This document shows, piece after piece, positions 61,984 through 64,000 of a stretch of DNA of 64,000 bases. The number at the start of each line of letters is the position of its first letter. Within the stretch, counting starts at the first letter, position 1. The notes under the pieces were generated by a model. It saw nothing but the letters and a program-made list of their open reading frames with translations, made no database searches and was not told where the DNA came from. Location: contig CAKUQQ010000006.1 of assembly GCA_934675575.1 (NCBI GenBank), positions 62,001 to 126,000 on the forward strand. Direction: 5' to 3'. This stretch comes from an uncultured Muribaculaceae bacterium. GTDB lineage: Bacteria; Bacteroidota; Bacteroidia; Bacteroidales; Muribaculaceae. The position numbers were made by a program, and so were the translations under genes.

Positions 61984-62364
61984 TCAGCCAATCACGGCCA
62001 CCACGTCCATCGACACCAGAGCATTGTGAGGCAGTTCCTTCACAGCCATTGACGTGCGTGCCGGATATGGCTCGCTGAATTCTTTGGCATACACAGCATT
62101 CATCTCGCTAAAAAGCGACATTTCTGTCAGCACCACGTTCACCTTTGCCACATCGGCCAGAGTTGCGCCTGCGTCTTTCAGAATGTTTCTTATGTTCTCT
62201 ATCACCTGCTTAGTCTGGTCTTGTATGGCCATTGCCACCTCGCCAGTAACAGGATTAACCGGCAGCTGACCCGAAACGAACACAAGGTTTCCTGTGCGCA
62301 CCGCGTTGCTGTAAGCGCCAATCTCCTTAGGCGCATTGTCTGCTATGATTGCCTCCTTTTTCAT
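61984..62364 (-). CDS. ridA: RidA family protein (2-iminobutanoate deaminase)
   Basis: RidA hydrolyses reactive enamines and imines made by PLP enzymes. The 126-residue product has the family features: APKEIGAYSNAVRTGNLVFVSGQLPVNP, DQTKQVIENIRNILKDAGATLADV and the end YPARTSMAVKELPHNALVSMDVVAV, with the active Arg in PARTS. The start at 62364 fits the family; an in-frame ATG 44 codons upstream does not. Confidence 0.95.
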   Translation of the reverse strand: MKKEAIIADNAPKEIGAYSNAVRTGNLVFVSGQLPVNPVTGEVAMAIQDQTKQVIENIRNILKDAGATLADVAKVNVVLTEMSLFSEMNAVYAKEFSEPYPARTSMAVKELPHNALVSMDVVAVIG

Positions 62365-62608
62365 ATTAAATTCTTTTTGTAGCCAGCACACATTCGTTAG
62401 CCTATCATTTCGCTTATGCCGCTGTTCGCCCACGTTAAAGCGCATCAAAGAAAAATACGCTGTGCCCAGCTTTTCTGACAGCCCCCAAGCTGGCATTCCG
62501 CTTTTCTCAAAATGGATTTTTGCCCAACAAAGGCTAATTGCTTGTTATTATTGTGCTGATATATCATGCAAGGCATTTCTGCCCTTAAATTGTTTGCTAA
62601 AATAAAAA

Positions 62609-62982
62609 CAGTATGACTATAAGCCGGGTTATGTAGCTCGCCTTGCGGAGAGCCGCTTGTCATTTATCTGTCTGCAACGTTGCCGCTGCAATATAGCAGC
62701 CTACCCCTCGACAATGGACGAGCAGCCCTTAAATGTCGATATACTTGGCCTTGCAACTCACAGGTAGTACGGCCCGGCATGTCGCCACACCGGCCGGTGA
62801 GCTCTTACCCCACCTTTTCACCATCACCGCAAGCCCACAAAAGGCTCATGGCAGTCATTCTCTGTTACCTTAACCCTGCAGTCACCCACAGCTTCCCGTT
62901 AAGAAATGTGATGCTCTTTGTTGCCCGGACTTTCCTCTCGCTGCCATAAAAACATGCACACGAGCGACAAGCCGCCATACTG
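62609..62982 (-). ncRNA. rnpB: RNase P RNA (bacterial class A)
   Basis: RnpB is the catalytic RNA that removes tRNA 5' leaders. The 374-nt gene is bounded by the P1 helix CAGTATG/CATACTG. Conserved parts are seen on the minus strand: GAGGAAAGTCCGGGC near the 5' end (62944-62930), the GGTAAGAGCTCACCGG loop in the specificity domain, and ACATAACCCGGCTTATAG at the 3' end, where the usual CAAA is slightly changed. The 3' end runs into TTTTTATTTT, and TAAATTTG (62999-62992) lies 9 nt upstream of the 5' end as promoter box. Confidence 0.96.
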
Positions 62983-62991
62983 TTATCTGTG

Positions 62992-62999
62992 CAAATTTA
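62992..62999 (-). promoter_or_regulatory. rnpB: -7 box of rnpB (TAAATTTG)
   Basis: A full TAnnTTTG match on the minus strand, 9 nt upstream of the RNA 5' end, consistent with transcription starting at the mature end. No -33 TTTG at 19-20 bp. Confidence 0.6.
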
Positions 63000-63187
63000 C
63001 ACCTTTTTATCCAATCCACCACCTCTTCCCCACCCAATTCTTCATTAGCAAACGAGGCAAATTTTCAATATTATTGCTCGTTACACTTATTCAGAATAAC
63101 CATACCAAGGCCGAATTAACATAATTGAATTGCGGAAAAGACATCATAATAGCTATCATTTCATTATTTAATCATGGCTTGCTTGAC

Positions 63188-63232
63188 TAAAATATTGTCC
63201 GCAACACCTGTTATAGACATTGCGGACAATAT
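63188..63232 (-). terminator. 13-bp inverted repeat, likely terminator of the right-end gene
   Basis: ATATTGTCCGCAA (63192-63204) and TTGCGGACAATAT (63220-63232) form a perfect 13-bp stem with a 15-nt loop. On the minus strand it is followed by TTTTAG. It lies 60 nt past the stop codon of the glycosylase-like gene. Confidence 0.65.
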
Positions 63233-63291
63233 CATTTATTTTCTTTCAAGTTTGCTTAACAGCATTTCCTTAATGTTCAGCGCTAATGCTG

Positions 63292-63975
63292 TTATTTCGT
63301 CAGACTTACAACATATTTGAATACCGTGTCAAAATAATCGTTCGACACTCTGGCCGATGGGTGATTCATTCCTATTACGGGTATTCCGCCCCATGTGCCT
63401 TGCAAAATGTTATATTTATCTGCCAGTTTCACGGTTTTACTGTCAGCTATGTAGCTATTCAATTTGGAGTTACATAACCAGCAATACACATTTTGTTTTG
63501 AAAAGCAGACAATAACCTTTGGTTTAACAATTTCGTGCACCAATTCATCAGTAAAAGCTATACATTGCTGCATTGCCTTAATGCCAACTTCTTTTGTAGA
63601 GCCAGCAATGTTCTCACCTCCAAAATAAAACAAATTCATGAGCATAAATTTACCAGGAGCAAGAGCTTCTTCCTCGCCAATTCTCTGAAACGAGCGGCAC
63701 GGTTTCACCCAATAAGGCCACCATGTTTTATCAGCCGACGCAAAAGTGCCATTTCCCTCATAAAACCGCTGTTTATCTGCTCCCCTAACATTAAAATCAC
63801 CTGGTTCATGAGCATCGTGTCCAAGAAAAAGGATTTCACAGTTTCCGTCTAAGGCTGGAGGCGATTGCATGGCACTGCTTGGACGGTTTATTACTGGTCC
63901 CACTTCGTCAATCCAAGCACACACCTTTTCTACCCACGCATCATACTTTTCCTTAATTTCAGAATTCATCATCAT
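63292..63975 (-). CDS. Uracil-DNA glycosylase-like superfamily protein
   Basis: The 227-residue product is not one I can name with certainty. Its layout resembles the uracil-DNA glycosylase superfamily: ILFLGHDAHEPGDF takes the place of motif A, KVIVCFSKQNVYCW forms the central strand and GIPVIGMNHPSARVSNDYF holds the H-P-S-A/R motif B near the C-terminus. It has no signal peptide. Three Met codons in a row start the frame; upstream sequence ends with the window. It may act in base excision, but family members of unknown activity are common. Confidence 0.65.
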   Translation of the reverse strand: MMMNSEIKEKYDAWVEKVCAWIDEVGPVINRPSSAMQSPPALDGNCEILFLGHDAHEPGDFNVRGADKQRFYEGNGTFASADKTWWPYWVKPCRSFQRIGEEEALAPGKFMLMNLFYFGGENIAGSTKEVGIKAMQQCIAFTDELVHEIVKPKVIVCFSKQNVYCWLCNSKLNSYIADSKTVKLADKYNILQGTWGGIPVIGMNHPSARVSNDYFDTVFKYVVSLTK

Positions 63976-64000
63976 AGCGTTTAAGTTGCCTCGGTCATCT

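Larger units (their letters stand above)
62983..63291. other. Intergenic region right of rnpB
   Basis: The 309 bp hold the rnpB promoter box at its left end, an AT-rich middle without an open frame worth calling, and a strong inverted repeat at 63192-63232 listed separately. No other feature is seen. Confidence 0.6.

Overview
This window looks like a chromosomal segment of a Bacteroidota bacterium of the order Bacteroidales. A gut family such as Muribaculaceae is my inference; no taxonomic marker was compared. The evidence is: promoters of the Bacteroidetes type (TTTG, 19-20 bp, TAnnTTTG) in front of many genes; few Shine-Dalgarno sites; phylum-typical families (DUF4290, DUF5063, the Bacteroidetes-type omega/Rpb6 RNA polymerase subunit, LpxA-independent envelope genes such as MlaD and BamD); and a Wza/Wzc/EpsG exopolysaccharide locus. 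Most of the window is housekeeping DNA. I see no phage, integrase, insertion sequence or CRISPR array.

Layout. 1-2127: the 5' part of a secreted GH85-like endo-beta-N-acetylglucosaminidase, then an 865-bp non-coding stretch with a duplicated three-hairpin element. 2128-5367: dnaA, an MlaD-type lipid transport protein and YraN. 5450-8563: a galactose operon (galK, galM, nucleotidyltransferase) without galT or galE. 8752-14297: mutS2 followed by four unrecognised genes coding secreted, lipoprotein or cytoplasmic products, the last three AT-rich. 14468-18908 (minus): tsaB, DUF4290, rimM, a small acidic protein, an OmpA-like protein and proS. 19018-24764 (plus): yicC, gmk, nadD, DUF5063, an M18 aminopeptidase and a phosphosugar mutase. 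24870-30012 (minus): trmN6, carB and carA. 30279-35063 (plus): a DNA-glycosylase-like protein, DedA, rpe, tRNA-Ser(CGA), a small conserved protein, an acyltransferase and a nitrilase, with ferritin on the other strand. 35067-38274: a U32 protein, then bamD and rpoZ. 38471-45683 (minus): gdhA, trxA, dnaE, a CBM9-like protein and a LysE exporter. 45817-45889: tRNA-Glu(CTC).

46009-55668 (minus) is a nine-gene exopolysaccharide operon: wza, wzc, a UDP-ManNAc dehydrogenase, two EpsG-type polymerase-like membrane proteins, three glycosyltransferases of the GT2, GT4 and WecG/TagA types, read from a promoter about 140 nt upstream of wza. The pair WecC-like plus WecG-like suggests a ManNAc- or ManNAcA-containing repeat built on a lipid carrier, but the flippase and the initiating sugar-phosphate transferase are not in the locus. 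55999-57922 is groES-groEL. The right end carries an outer-membrane beta-barrel protein, a split chromate-transporter pair, folC, ridA, the RNase P RNA gene and a uracil-glycosylase-like protein.

I found no clearly new defence or mobile system. The most interesting items are the duplicated hairpin element and GC-rich non-coding stretch next to dnaA, the long structured-looking leader of the exopolysaccharide operon, the galT-less galactose operon, and the secreted/lipoprotein gene set behind mutS2.
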